Assembly (NCBI RefSeq): GCF_030272615.1
Contig: NC_081413.1
Span: 716,801,867-716,865,866 of the forward strand
DNA: 64,000 nucleotides
Origin: Cryptomeria japonica
Taxonomy: Eukaryota; Streptophyta; Pinopsida; Cupressales; Cupressaceae
Direction of reading: 5' to 3'
Numbering within the stretch: position 1 is the stretch's first letter; each line of letters begins with the position of its first letter. Position numbers and translations under genes: made by a program. The notes beneath the pieces are model-generated. The model had not been told where the DNA came from. It saw only the letters and a program-made list of their open reading frames with translations, and did no database searches. Shown here piece after piece: positions 47,592 through 59,921 of this stretch.

Positions 47592-48329
47592 TGTTGGGAA
47601 AATAGGTGTTATACACCTTGCATAATAATGTTTCATTGTATTAATTTATTATTGTGTGAGGTGGACATGAAATTATATTGTAATATCATATTGTATTGTT
47701 GCACCTATGAGCACCTAGATGGGCATGCAACATGTAGAGATTCCCTTGGAATATTCTTGTAACCACTTGACGAGTTGTATTGACACATTGGTATTATTAT
47801 ATTGTATTTATTTAATATTAGGGAATGTAATTGTGGTGAAGTACCCAATATTAAATGTGGTTCAAGGGTAGGTAGGAAAAATATTATATTTTATTGTCAC
47901 ATGGTTTTGGGCACATGGTTTTGATGTAATACCACTTGGTGGTTTTGTGGGAGCTTGTGTTTATAAAAGCAACCACAAGGGTAGTTATTTGGGTTGGTTA
48001 GTTACCTAGGTTAGCATTTGTGAAAGAGGAAGCATGGTATGGGATGTGTGGATTCATGCTTGGTCACATGGAGTGCTTGGTTATGGCTGGGTTTTCGAAG
48101 GCTTTCCACATTTGTATTGTAATGGACGCATTGTTGATAATACATGGTGGATAATGCTTTTGGAGGCTGGGTTTTTCCCTCATGAGGTTTTTCCCAGAAT
48201 ATATCTTGTGTCACATTTTCATGGGTATGTTGTCTATTCTTTGCATGTGGATTCTATGTGGTGATTTGATTGAAATCTTTAATGGGTTATGTGGGAATTG
48301 TCATAAAGTTGGTTGCAAGTTTCCTTTCA
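47592..48329 (+). repeat. LARD-like element 3' LTR
   Basis: Partner of 42473-43212, 738 bp, ending TTTCCTTTCA before the CTCTT duplication. Confidence 0.93.
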
Positions 48330-48334
48330 CTCTT

Positions 48335-48367
48335 GAGACTGGTTTGATATACTTGTAGATGATCATG
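48335..48367 (-). other. 33-bp integrase sliver between two insertions
   Basis: This is what remains of the Tat integrase between two LTR elements. Read leftwards it encodes DHLQVYQTSLK, joining the HQKAY end at 50479 to the REYHKKVHLHE start at 42472. Confidence 0.8.
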
Positions 48368-48720
48368 TGTTAGAGTAAAGGTATTAGTTTACTTAATTAA
48401 TGAAATCATTGATTTAATAATTAAGTCACCTTTTTTCTATTTCACTTAAGCTAAATTTAGGAAGCTAAACTTAGGAATATTAATAATTAATTTATTATTA
48501 ATTATTAATTGATTTTAGGGTTTTCCTTTTTAGGTTTGATATCCTTTTATAAGGATTGATCCCTTTGTAATCCTAACCAATCTGATTATTATTATTGCAT
48601 ATTCTTGCTCTGGGTTTTCAAAGCAATCTTTGTGTTTTGTGAATCTTCCATTGTTGTGACAGGTTATTTGCATATAGGTGTTCACTGAGTTTTGTGAGGT
48701 TGTATTTCACAACTTTAACA
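48368..48720 (+). repeat. Small LTR element 5' LTR
   Basis: It starts TGTTAGAGTAAAG and ends CTTTAACA, followed immediately by the primer site. Confidence 0.9.
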
Positions 48721-50123
48721 TGGTAGCAGAGCTTACATCTGCTACTACTTGTTCCTGATTTTTCTAGAGATTTTTTGGAGGCTAGGGTTTCAAGTTTTTT
48801 AGAGTTTTTTATTTCCATATGGGGAGAATTTTTTGTTTTTGGGTATCTTGGGCTCAAACGGACCTCATCGTTGAGCTCAAAACACCCAAAAAATCCCCAT
48901 TTTCATATAAAATTTGTCCAATTTGGACAACTTTGGCTCTGAGATTTTTATTTGTTTGTTTTATGCCCTTTTTGGGCACGAATTTTGAGAAAAAATTCTT
49001 TAAATGGTACACTTTTCGAGGCATGAAAATCCGTACGGCCATACTTGACTTGCATCATAAAATTTTTATGGCCCCTATGACCCTCTTTGTTCCCTAAAAG
49101 AGGGTTTTTTTTTCTTTTGGCCATAACTTGGGCATACGATATCATTTTTTGGCAAATGAGATATCATCGGAAAGCTGGTTTTGTCAACTTTCTAGATTTG
49201 TGTGTTTCATCTCTTGGTTTTTCCGTTGGTACATTCTATAGCCATTTGAAGTTAGTGGTGTTGTTTTCAGTCCCGAGTTCATAACTTTTCATCAGTTTCT
49301 CCATTTTTCGCAATTCTAGCCGCGTTGGGATGACGTTTCAGAGCTCTTCACAACCATCCATGCACTTTTTCTAGATTTTACTTCAGATGTTCTTGGTTCT
49401 TCTTCATGCACTACATTATGGCTTTCAGATTCAATGTACCTGTCATACCTCTCCTTTGTTAGCATTATGGGGGGTTTCTACTGTTGGTGTTAATGCTTCC
49501 TTGGTTTCTTATTGGAGTGAGCTATGTATTCAGTATTTGTTCCTATATACTAGGCGGATACAACAGTTGGTTACCCATGCATTTTGGTGAGATGGAATAC
49601 TTACCATATGGACACTCTTGCATACCTATTTATGGAGGCGACCTTTCATTTTTTTATTTGATCGGTTCTTCAAATTGTTGGTACTCGTGCCATTTGTATC
49701 TTCAGATTCCAGATGTTTTGTTTGTGTTTTCCATCTGATTCCGATTCGAGTAGTATAATTGAGGGCACTCATGCAAATTCATGTCTTATTGATCCTGATC
49801 ATCTTTTGTTTCAGAGGAGGTTCTTACTACAACATCTTAGCAATCATTCTATGACAGATTTTGTAGTTTCTTCATGCTCTTCTTTTTGTTCCTATCTTCT
49901 AGAACACTCTTTTTTTGAGGCTTCTTAGTCCTTCACTTGAGCTTTCATCTCTTCTTGGAGATGACTTTTATTCCCACAAGTTTTTTTCTTTTTTCTCCAC
50001 TTTACAAAGATTTCATTGTACTTGGGTACCTCATCAGGCCTTGTTGTCGGGACCCATTTTAACTTTCATGCATCTAGACCTTAGTTGTTTTTTAGCTTCT
50101 CCCTAACTTCATCTTAGGGGGGG

Positions 50124-50478
50124 TGTTAGAGTAAAGATATTAGTTTACTTGATTAATTAAATCATATTGATTTAATAATTAAGTTTCCTTTTCTCTATTT
50201 CACTTAAGCTAAATTTAGGAAGCTAAACTTAGGAATATTAATAATTAATTTATTATTAATTATTAATTGCTTTTAGGGTTTTCCTTTTTAGGTTTGATCT
50301 CCTTTTATAAGGATTGATCCCTTTGTAATCCTAACCAATCTGATTATTATTATTACATATTCTTGCTCTGGGTTTTCAAATCAATCTTTGTGTTTTGTGA
50401 ATCTTCCATTGTTGTGACAGGTTATTTGCATACAGGTGTTCACTACGTTTTGTGAGGTTGTATTTCACAACTTTAACA
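50124..50478 (+). repeat. Small LTR element 3' LTR
   Basis: A near-identical copy of 48368-48720, preceded by a G-rich polypurine tract. Confidence 0.9.
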
Positions 50479-51939
50479 ATATGCTTTTTGGTGCTATTCA
50501 TCAAGAAGATCTAGCTGAGTTAGACTTTCTACCCTATAATCTTCATCAGACACAAAATCCTTCAAGGATATGCGTAAGGATGCTATTTCAACTTCAGTTG
50601 GCAAAACTGCTTATGCACCATAAACAAGGGAAAATGGAGTAGCTCCAATGGGAGTTCTGATGTTGGTGCGGTATGCCTAAAGGGCAGGGTTTAAATGGAG
50701 GTGCCAATTATAACCAATTTCATTGACAACTTTTTTAAGGATATGCAATAGGGTTTTATTAGTTGCCTCATCATGTCCATTACCTTGTGGATAGTATATG
50801 GGGTAGACCAACGATGCGGGATATGGAATGTAGAGCACAAATCATGCATGTGTTGGTTTTTAAATGGGGTTCCATTATCAGTAATGGTGGTAGAAGGAAC
50901 TCTATAGCGACAAAGGATATGGTACGAGATAAATTTGGAAACTTGAACATCAGTGGTAAGAGTGAGGGAAATGGCCTCAACACATTTGGTAAAATATTCA
51001 GTAGCTGCAATGGGAGGATTAATCTTACCAACTAAATCAAGGCCCGATGTAGAAAAAGGCAATAGTGTTGTGATTGGTTGCAAATCTTGAGCTGGAACAT
51101 GAATTAGGTTGTTATGTTATTGACAAGGTAAACATTTCTTTACAAGCTCACAACAATCATGTTCCATTATGGGCAAATAATATCCCACTCTCAAAAGTTG
51201 TTTTGCAAGGACATATCCACTCATATGAACGCCACAAGTTCTAGCGTGCACTTCTTTTATTGCAAGATTAGCTTCATTTGCATCGCAACATCTGGCAAGG
51301 ATGTCATCATAGCCCTGACGATATAGATTATCTCCTATAATAATAAACCGAGCACATCGGCAAAAAAGATTGTGGTGATCATTTCGGGATATGTTAGGTG
51401 GAAGGGTGTTATCTTTTAGGTAGGCATAAATATCATGATACCAGGGTGATTGGGAATCAACAATGTTGCACACCATGTTTGAATGTAACGTCTCAAAAGC
51501 TAGTTGAAGAAGTTGTTCAACCAAAATTTTATATTTTGGACTATTTGACTCCATTGCAATTAATGAACCAATAGTAAACATTGCATCAGTTGCTTCATTC
51601 TATGGTCTAGGGATTTGATCAAAGGGAATGTTTTGAAAGTTATTCTTGAGATCATCAACAATTCTTTTATATAGTAACAACTTATCATCCTTGGTTTGAT
51701 ATTCATCATTTACCTGTTTGACAATTAATTGTGAGTCCCCATAAGCGAGAACATTTGCAATATTCCATTGCATAGCCATTTTAAGTCCCATAATGAGACA
51801 TTCATACTCAGCAATGTTATTAGCACATGGAAAAGATAACCTGAAAGATTTAGGAATGAAATCCCCTTGCGGTGTGACAAATAAGAAACCTGGCCCTTAT
51901 CCATTATGTGTATGTGATCCATCAAAATAAAGTTTCCAT
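50479..51939 (-). pseudogene. Tat-lineage second RNase H (C-terminal part) and integrase
   Basis: Minus strand from 51939: LYFDGSHT, then FVTPQGDFIPKSFRL, NIAEYECLIMGLKMA and AYGDSQLIVKQVN. These are the D, E and D motifs of the second, plant-type RNase H of Tat elements. Integrase follows at 51581-50479: the zinc-binding H-H-C-C domain (EVHARTCGVHM, KKCLPCQ), a catalytic region, and NPALQAYRTNIRTPIGATPF. Stops are scattered, and an in-frame stop at about 51118 ends the zinc domain. Only the GHEE-like end of the core and the YRT-TPIGATPF region are clear. These enzymes remove RNA primers and insert the element DNA. Confidence 0.88.
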
Positions 51940-53108
51940 TGTTAGGCCCAATATGGAAAGCTAATGTACTGAGAGGGGAGGGGTGAATCAGTACTTCAAA
52001 TCCTTTGTTCAACAATAACTTTACTGTTATGCATAAAATAAAAATTGTTGTAACATAATATAAAGCTAAAACAAATAAATAACAATCATACATGATTCAC
52101 TCCATAACACATATATTTTAGTTACGCAAAAACTCTTGGTTAGAGAGAAAAATTGCGGTGGGGATGGCACCTACAACTTCACTACTGCAATAATAAAGGT
52201 TGCTCGGTTAGAGCTACATATTTAGCTATTTCTGATAGTTTACCCTGTTAGGAGTAACAAGATTGTTAGATCTACCTTGCTAAAGAATTTTACAACACTT
52301 ATTCTAAATGATGCACCTGGATAAAGGCTTTACAATTTATAGACTTTGTTAGAGTCTTTTACCCTGTTAAAGGTTTCTCTTACAACTCAAAATATTACAG
52401 TAAAATCATTACAAATATCTACAACTTTACATATGGAATGTTATAGCAGATTCTATGTGCTCAAAATGATATTACCTTGCTTATAGCATACCTCAGTAAT
52501 CCATAAAGTAACTCGGTAAACCCTTTTGTTTACTCTGTTCCTTGATTGTTCTCTGAAATCCTTCTTGGTGACCTCTGTGTCTCTGACAGTCACAATACTC
52601 AGTGCTTCCTTATCTATTACACATGTCTTGCTTCATACACCTCTTTTATGATCCTTAATTCATGCTGTATAAATAGATCTCTTATGTCGGTGATCTGGTT
52701 CATTGCTTCGATCTTACAAACATTATTTATTGAATGAATAACCATACAAAATATTTCATTGGATAGATGACCTCAAAATCATACAAAATCTTTAAGTGCA
52801 ATTTGCAATGTGATAATGGTTCTTTGTTCCTCGATCTTGTAACACGTTTCCACACAAGTGTCCAAGTTCAATGAATCTGGTAAAATATTTCACTCAGTGT
52901 ATATCAACTCGGTGTATCATTATTGTTGCTTGGTAGACATAGAGTGTTACTCGGTAGACAGCTCAGTGTATACTAAGATTTGTGACTACTTTCTTCTATA
53001 ACCGACTGCTTTGTGCTTATCGACTGAATATTTCGGTAGTAGTAACCGACTAGAGTATATATAATGACTTTGGACATAAAACTAATGGCAACTTAGTAAG
53101 TAGTAACA
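51940..53108 (-). repeat. RT-less copia-like 3' LTR
   Basis: 1,169 bp from TGTTAGGCCCAATATGG to AGTAGTAACA. Matches 58769-59921. Contains repeated ACC..GTTA(A/G)(A/G)GG-like words between about 52200 and 52380. Confidence 0.92.
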
Positions 53109-53453
53109 ATCTCCCCTTTTGACATTAGTTGAGATGTTTGACAAAACTCCTTTCAAAGTCATAAGTCAAAAATCTATATACTTAAAAAATTTGACTAAAC
53201 TGACAGTATATACATTTGTCAATAAAATAGTATATTCAGATATACTCCCCTTATCAATATACTATACATAACTCTGATTTTGCATGCTCGGTGATCAATA
53301 TTTTGTATTAACTGCTTGGTTCACTGCTCGGTGATCACTGATCCGTGTTGTGCATTTGGATACTCTGTTTTGCATAGTATACTCCACCTGTGTACTACAC
53401 TCCCCCTTTGATACTTTGATGCTATACTCCCCCTTTTTGACAAGCATCAAAAC
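53109..53453 (-). other. Polypurine tract and PPT-like array
   Basis: The minus strand has AAAAGGGGAGAT adjacent to the LTR and further purine tracts at about 53243, 53400 and 53428 (AAAAAGGGGGAGTA). The arrangement repeats that of copia-1 at 2551-2860. Confidence 0.75.
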
Positions 53454-56400
53454 TTAGTTACCATTTGGTGGAGGCAACTGGTCAAAAATGGTTTTATACT
53501 TTGTCCTTGCATCGATGAGAGCGGCAAAGAGGGCATCCTTGACACTATCCATGAGTGAATTCTGAGTTGTAATGTCAACCAACAGTGAAATTAGTCCATC
53601 TAAGGTGCTTCCCTCTGGTTGAGTGGATAGGGAGGTAGCCTTGTTGATCTGCTCTTGGATGGAAGAAAGATGAGGAATGAATAAGGTTTGAAGAGTCATA
53701 ATGTCCATCCTTATTTTGTGCTCTTCATTCCTGAGTTCCAATTATTGAGCCATGAGCTTTTGTAACTTTGTATAGAAATGCTGAATAGAATGTGGCTCAG
53801 TGGTCAACTTATTTGAGAGATCGGTGATCTCTTTCTCAATCACTTCTATTTTATTTTTTATATCTTTAATGAATAAAGAGAATGTACAGAGTTTCTGAAC
53901 TAAATAAAGAATGTGCTTGAGTTGAGGGGACAACTCAGCAATAAATTTGACAAGTTTTACTTTGCCAATAGCAATATCTTTCTGTACCTATTCAATCATT
54001 TTAGCAGTGAGCTCTTTGTCCTTCAATTTGCTCAAATATTTAGATGTGTCTACTCCAGATGTCTCTATTTTAGTTAGGAGTTCATCCAATTGAATATGGA
54101 TGGTTGCATCTTTTGTCACTGTAGCTTCAGGTAGCATATCTATTAATAGTGCTTTCACCTTCTGAATTACTCTGTTTTTCTTTTGAATAGCCATTTGTTT
54201 TTCTTGTTCTGCTTTGGCTTTGCATAGTTCACCAAATTCAATGAGTGCTTTCCCTTTTAATTTGGATATGTCTACATTTGGCAACACTATTGGTTTTGAC
54301 AAATCTAATTTGAAACTATGCTTTTTCATTTTCTTTTCTTTAGATTTCACCGGTTGAACTACTACAATGGCTTGGGAGGCTTGTTGACTCTCGGTAGGTT
54401 GCTTGGTAGAGGCGACACTTTTATCAATTTCTTGAACCTCTGATGTAGCCTTCGGTGAATCCTTGCTCAGGGTCTCAATTGTAACATTTTTCAGTGCTAG
54501 AAGGAGCTTGAGAGGTTTTCTCCTCGGTGGCCTGAGAAGTAGCTTCTCCTTCTATAGACTTGTGATCCTTTGTTCCTTGTTTAGTATCCTAAGGGGCCTC
54601 AGTTGAAACAGGTTGAGTAACTGGAGGATAGGGCTGAACTTGTTCCAAAACTGACTCACTGGATACTAGTTTGGCATATGCATTCCCTTCTATCATTTCA
54701 TGTTCTTGTGCCTCAGTATCCATGATATCCTCATCAATTTGTATAGTGTCAGCAGGGTCTTGCTCGGTGATATCAGGATCTTGCTCAGTGAGATCAACTA
54801 TTTCAACTTCAACTTGCTCACCAGCATTCTTGATTCGAAAGATTTCCTGCCACTTTTCCTTGGTCTCATTCTCTACATCCAAATAAAGGCCATTCATCAA
54901 TTTCAAGGCTCTTTACTTGACTAAGAAGTTTGTGTGGTAGTTTTTTTAGATGTTCATTGATCTCATCTACTGACATGTCTCAGAAGAGATGTACTAGACT
55001 TCTTTCTCTCATCTTTTTCTCTAATTCCATAGCATACTTCCACCTGTTATCAATATGCAAATACAACTCTTTTGGAAGAGAATTAGATACTTCCAATGGG
55101 ACCAATCGAAATTTCAGAAGAGTGCAGATGACAGCTTCTTCTATTTGTCTCTTTTCATCATTAGATCTGGAGTCATATTTTACATATCTGAATGCTCCAA
55201 ATCCACCATATTGCTTCAGATTAGCACAAAAATTATCAACACTATGTACATCTTCCTTTTTGCTCTTGACAATCTAAAATTTACTTTTGTCTTCAGATTC
55301 GGTGTCACTGGACTCTTTATTCAAAATGAGTCTCTGAGTAGATTTCTTATAAGTTTTTGTTACCTTTGGAACAACAACATTCTTTGGTTTCTTACTCGGT
55401 GATGTTGCAGATGATCTTGTGTTTGGGCACTTTACTGAAGGAGTTGGTGATACCTGTGATGTATCATGTTTCTTCCTTTTCAAGAATTTCCCTTTAGGCA
55501 ACTCGGTGCTTAATGTAATAGCTGCCTCTTGTGCTTCAGATTCCTCCTCAGTGATGACTAGAGTGCCCTTGATAGGTGTGGAGGAAGAACCTTCTCCAAA
55601 TTTCTCCGTTAGTGCCGTGATCATTTTTGTTGCTTTCCTTGTAGCCTTTGGTACTACAATGCTCATCTTAACTTTCTCTTTAACTTCTTTATATGTCTTG
55701 TATCTCAGCTTGGTAGCATGCCTTGGTAATGTAAGAAAAGCATCTATCTGCTGTTGTGAGATGCCAAAATCAATCTCATAACCCATAGGTGGCAAAGATT
55801 GAGTTCTCGGTTCCACAGCATTGACATAGCAGTAGTTAGTGTCTACTTCAAAGCATATGTCATCCTTGTATTTCTCTACTAACTGGGGTGGAATTCTATA
55901 CCTATTATGCATCTTTTCCTGAAACTTTCTAAAGTAATCATCCATAATATCACTAAGTCATTTGATGAAGTCATTGATTTGATGGGTGATTGGTCGGTGT
56001 AGCTCCCAAACTACATTACCAACTGATGGAAAGAATTTCTCAAAATAGAAAAACATGCATACCAAAAGTGATTCAAACTTCAGTGTGTTAGCCGAGTTGT
56101 TCTTCTTTGGCTTCCTTATGGTGTTTAGATTCTCAAACAGGTTTTTCAACAATACTTCGCATAGATCAATTTTCATTCCTTTCTTCACAATTTTATATGC
56201 TAAATCGACTGCTGCACAGGGTACACTATTTTCCCTTGCCAATTGAAAGAAACAATAGCCTATGGCTCTAATGGCAAACATTAGCTCTGCATCTATCACA
56301 TTGTTCAATTTTAGTCCTCTGCAATCAGATTCAACTCTGGTTAGAGTGATCAATTTCTTCTGTGATATCATTTTCTGAGCTCGGGCATGATCAAAAATAG

Positions 56401-56815
56401 GGTAACTGGTGATCAAATGAATGATTTCCTTGGTGATTTTGAATGGTTGCTCCACTAACCACATGAAATCATCATGAACTTTTCTCAGAACAAACTTGAC
56501 CCATTGGGGTTTGAAGACATGGGGATAGGTTAGGGCTTCAGTCAATCCCTTGATTTTAATGTGTTCATACTTGCTATCCAATTTCCCATCAGTACACAAT
56601 TCATCATATGTGTCCTTGATCTCAACATGACCTAGTTCCTCAACATGACACTTAGTGAAGAATCTGACATCCTCAACTAGTAAAACCCTATCTAGAATGA
56701 GTGAAAATGTAGTTTTATCATACGGTTTAGATGCTACTTTGGGAGTTAGAGAGTATTTCAGTGAGGGCTTTTCAATGTTCTCAACAACAACAGGCTTCTG
56801 GATCTTAGGTGCCAT
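53454..56815 (-). pseudogene. Long second ORF of the RT-less copia-like element, unknown function
   Basis: About 1,120 codons from ATG 56815 (MAPKIQKPVV). Frame 1 is open to about 54900 with stops at 55958 and 55274. A frameshift near 54.89 kb and another between 54590 and 54350 follow, then stops at 53988 and 53742. Residues about 1-290 look globular (FKPQWVKFVLRKVHDDF, AIRAIGYCFFQLAREN, KIDLCEVLLKNLFENL). Residues about 290-510 end in a basic Ser/Thr-rich part. Then come an acidic stretch (VDLTEQDPDITEQDP) and a C-terminal Lys/Glu-rich coiled-coil-like region of about 290 residues. I recognise no named domain. It follows Gag and precedes the 3' LTR, the place of the env-like gene in SIRE elements, but I see no clear signal peptide or membrane span. 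A captured host gene is possible. Confidence 0.65.
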
Positions 56816-57434
56816 TGCAGATTTCGGATAATCACTTAACAAAAAATCCTTAGGGTTTAAAAACTTTTAAACGGCAAACGCTTTCCACTTAACAAATGTA
56901 AAACTGATATTCACAACTGATATGATCGGTAAACTAGCTTGACAATGCGTTGTGATTGATGTAAATACCTTGATTTTCGCTTCGAAGGAGGTTTGATCAC
57001 CTTTGAATCACTTTGCTTTGCTCTCTGAAAACTTGGTAAGTGTGAAATGACCGCGCAAAAGCTTTAAGTACACAATATACCTTATCGGGCTCCGTGTAGT
57101 CAGGTTAGAAAGCATTAAATGCACTCGGTTCCAATTACTTTTTATGCTTTTACCGAGTAGCTAGACTTCCTATATTTACCGACTAGACAAGCTTCCTGTA
57201 TTTACTGACTAGACTAATGCTCCAGAAACTAGATAGAATTTCAAACTCGCTAATGCATCTTAGCCATGCATATTTTAGAATTAAGTACATGATAAAATAG
57301 GAATTGTTAAGATTTAACCTTGAGAGAATGTAGTCCCTTCATACCTTTACCAATTAATTTGGAGTAGGTGCACCTAACTTGGTAGATAAGGTGCTTTCTT
57401 CATTTGACACAATTTCCTTCTTTTTCCAAATCAA

Positions 57435-58706
57435 CTATAATTTCCCTTTTATTTCCTCAGTGTCTCCTCTAGGTTGATCTCTGCAATCTCTAGCCAAGTG
57501 TCCAACTTTGTGACAATGAAAACATGTCATACTAGGATTTCTCCACGATCTTCGGTTGTTCATTCCAAACCTTATAAAGCAGTTGGCACTTATATGTCCA
57601 TATCTTCCACAACATTCACACCATATCCTTGTATTGTAATCCCATGGTATTACAGAATACTGTCGGTCAGGATCTGTGTGAGTTTGGTAGCCTCTAGTAT
57701 TTGCTTGGAGTGCAAACCACATATAGTTCTTTTGCTTAAACCAACACTTCTCCGTACTATGTCCATATCTATTGCAGTTTTTACAAAATCCTTTGAATTT
57801 TGCCTTCTGATAATTGCTAACAGACTTTTTCCTACATTAGTTAGATGTGTGACCATACTTATTGCAATTGTTACAATAACCATTAGACCTAGTGACATTC
57901 GGTTGCTTACCTTTTCTGATTTGGCAAATATTAGTAGTATGTCCTTGTTTTCCACAGTAGTTGCAAATAGGCTTCTTCCCTTTGATGTTCTTCTTGATTC
58001 CAGCTTGCTTTGATGATTCTCCTCTCTCGGTAGTGTGGATTCCCTTCTCAGTAGAGTCTTTACCTTTGTAACCGAGTCCTGCAACTTTGTTGGGTCTTTT
58101 TGTATTCAGTTGCTCATCCAACATCTTTGATGCTTCATAACTCTTCTTTAGTGTTTCTTTGGATTTCTTCTCTGTTTCAAGTTCATCGATCAATCTTGAT
58201 ACTTCAAGTTTCAATGCTTGATTCTCATCATCTTTCAGATTTACTTCATGATGTGCATAACCCAATTGGTCTGACAGATTTTGTTGAATCCCAATCAACC
58301 TTGTGATTTCATCATTCTTTTCAGATATTAATGCTTTAAGCTATTGTTTTTCTCTTTCTAGATCTCTTACTTTATCCTTGGTTGTCCTCAATGCATCAAG
58401 ATTTTCAGTCATCTGTGTGCTGAAATGTTCATGTCCTCTTTTCATTGCTTTTAGCTGATCAGTCAGTGCTTTGTACTTTTCCTTCAGTCCTTCAATCATT
58501 TCTTCGGTCTCTTCAGATATACTGTTCTCAGATGATATTTCAATTTGTTCCACTAACTCTTGAGAGTCCTGTAAATCATTAGATAATCTTCTTCTAACTT
58601 TCAATGATTTTTGCATTTGTCTTTGCATGTCTGCAATCACTTGATTAGCATGATCCAACTCATTTTGAAGATTCACAATTCTTCGAGATTGTCTGTAGCC
58701 TTCCAT
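57435..58706 (-). pseudogene. Gag-like coiled-coil protein with five CCHC zinc knuckles
   Basis: A single frame of 424 codons from ATG 58706 (MEGYRQSRRIVNLQNE), interrupted by stops at 58341 and 57837. The first half (about residues 1-190) is Glu/Lys/Gln-rich and strongly coiled-coil-like. The second half has CCHC knuckles CNYCGKQGHTTNIC, CNNCNKYGHTSN-C (the stop falls inside it), CKNCNRYGHSTEKC, CECCGRYGHISANC and CFHCHKVGHLARDC. CCHC knuckles bind RNA in retroelement nucleocapsids. Copia Gag usually has one or two and a UBN2 capsid region, which I do not see here. This could be a nucleocapsid-type protein that joins particles made by another element. Confidence 0.8.
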
Positions 58707-58754
58707 TGATAAGATCTTTCTCTTTAGGTTGTTAAATCCTTTTCCAAGATTCAA

Positions 58755-58766
58755 GCTCTGATACCA
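58755..58766 (-). other. Primer-binding site (initiator Met tRNA)
   Basis: The minus strand reads TGGTATCAGAGC two bases from the LTR edge at 58769, as in copia-1. Confidence 0.92.
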
Positions 58767-58768
58767 AT

Positions 58769-59921
58769 TGTTAGGCCCAATATGGAAAGCTAATGTACTA
58801 AGAGGGGAGGGGTGAATCAGTACTTCAAATCCTTTGTTCAACAATAACTTTACTGTTATGCATAAACCAAAAACTATTGTAACATAATATAAAGCTAAAA
58901 CAAATAAATAATAATCATACATGATTCACTCCATAACACATATATTTTGGTTATGCAGAAACTCTTGGTTAGAGAGAAAAATTGCGGTGGGGATGGCACC
59001 CACAACTTCACTACTGCAATAATAAAGGTTGCTCGATTAGAGCTACATGTTTAGCTATTTCTGATAGCTTACCCTGTTAGGAGTATCAAGATTGTTAGAT
59101 CTACCTTGCTAAAGGATTTTACAACACTTATTCTAAATGTTGCACCTGGTTAAAGGCTTGACAATTTATAGACTTTGTTAGAGTCTTTTACCCTGTTAAA
59201 GGTTTCTCTTACAACTCAAAATATTACAGTAAAATCATTACAAATATCTGCAACTTTACATATGGAATGTTATAGCAGATTCTATGTGCTCAAAATGATA
59301 TTACCTTGCTTACAGCATACCTCAATAATCCATAAAGTAACTCGGTAAACCCTTATGTTTACTCTGTTCCTTGACTGTTCTCTGAAATCCTTCTCGGTGA
59401 CCTCTGTGTCTCTGACAGTCACAATACTCAGTGCTTCCTTATCTATTACACATGTCTTACTTCATACACCTCTTTTCTGATCCTTAATTCATGTTGTATA
59501 AATAGATCTCTTATGTCAGTATCTGGTTCATTGCTTTGATCTTACAAACACGATTTATCGAATGAATAACCATTAAAAATATTTCATTGGATAGATGACC
59601 TCAAAATCATACAAAATCTTTAAGTGCAATTTCCAATGTGATAATGGTTCTTTGTTCCTCGATCTTGTAACACATTTCCACACAAGTGTCTAGGTTAAAT
59701 GAATTTGGTAAAATGTTTCACTCGGTGTATTATTATTGCTGCTCGATAGACATAGAGTGTTACTCGGTAGACAGCTCGGTGTATACTAAGCTCTGTGACT
59801 ACTTTCTTCTATAACCAACTGCTATGTGCTTACCGACTGAATATTTCGGTAGTAGTAACCGACTAGAGCATATAGAATGACTTTGGACATAAAACTAATG
59901 GCAACTTAGTAAGTAGTAACA
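58769..59921 (-). repeat. RT-less copia-like 5' LTR
   Basis: 1,153 bp, partner of 51940-53108, ending AGTAGTAACA before the TCCAT duplication. Confidence 0.92.

Larger units (their letters stand above)
42473..48329 (+). mobile_element. Large non-coding LTR element (LARD-like)
   Basis: LTRs of 740 and 738 bp surround a 4,379-bp interior. It is flanked by exact CTCTT duplications (42468-42472 and 48330-48334). It has an initiator-Met primer site and a polypurine tract, but no recognisable Gag or Pol, so it fits large retrotransposon derivatives that depend on other elements' enzymes. The Met primer suggests a copia relative. It sits in the Tat integrase gene. Confidence 0.93.
48368..50478 (+). 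mobile_element. Small non-coding LTR element (2.1 kb)
   Basis: LTRs of 353 bp (48368-48720) and 355 bp (50124-50478) bound a 1,403-bp interior. The primer site TGGTAGCAGAGC (48721-48732) differs at one base from the Met site. The polypurine tract CTTAGGGGGGG lies just before 50124. Flanks TCATG and ATATG are an imperfect duplication; two bases seem lost on the left, judging from the integrase frame. No coding. Its leader shares AAACGGACC and CATAACTTGGGCATACGA-like words with the LARD-like element. It is larger than a classic TRIM. Confidence 0.88.
51940..59921 (-). mobile_element. RT-less copia-like element with two ORFs
   Basis: LTRs (51940-53108 and 58769-59921) surround 5,660 bp, with exact TCCAT duplications at 51935-51939 and 59922-59926. 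On the minus strand the order is LTR, initiator-Met primer site (58755-58766), Gag-like ORF with five zinc knuckles, spacer, long second ORF, PPT-like array, LTR. No protease, integrase, RT or RNase H is recognisable. LTR edges and the PPT array resemble copia-1, so it is probably a non-autonomous relative. It lies in the second RNase H of the Tat element. Confidence 0.92.
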
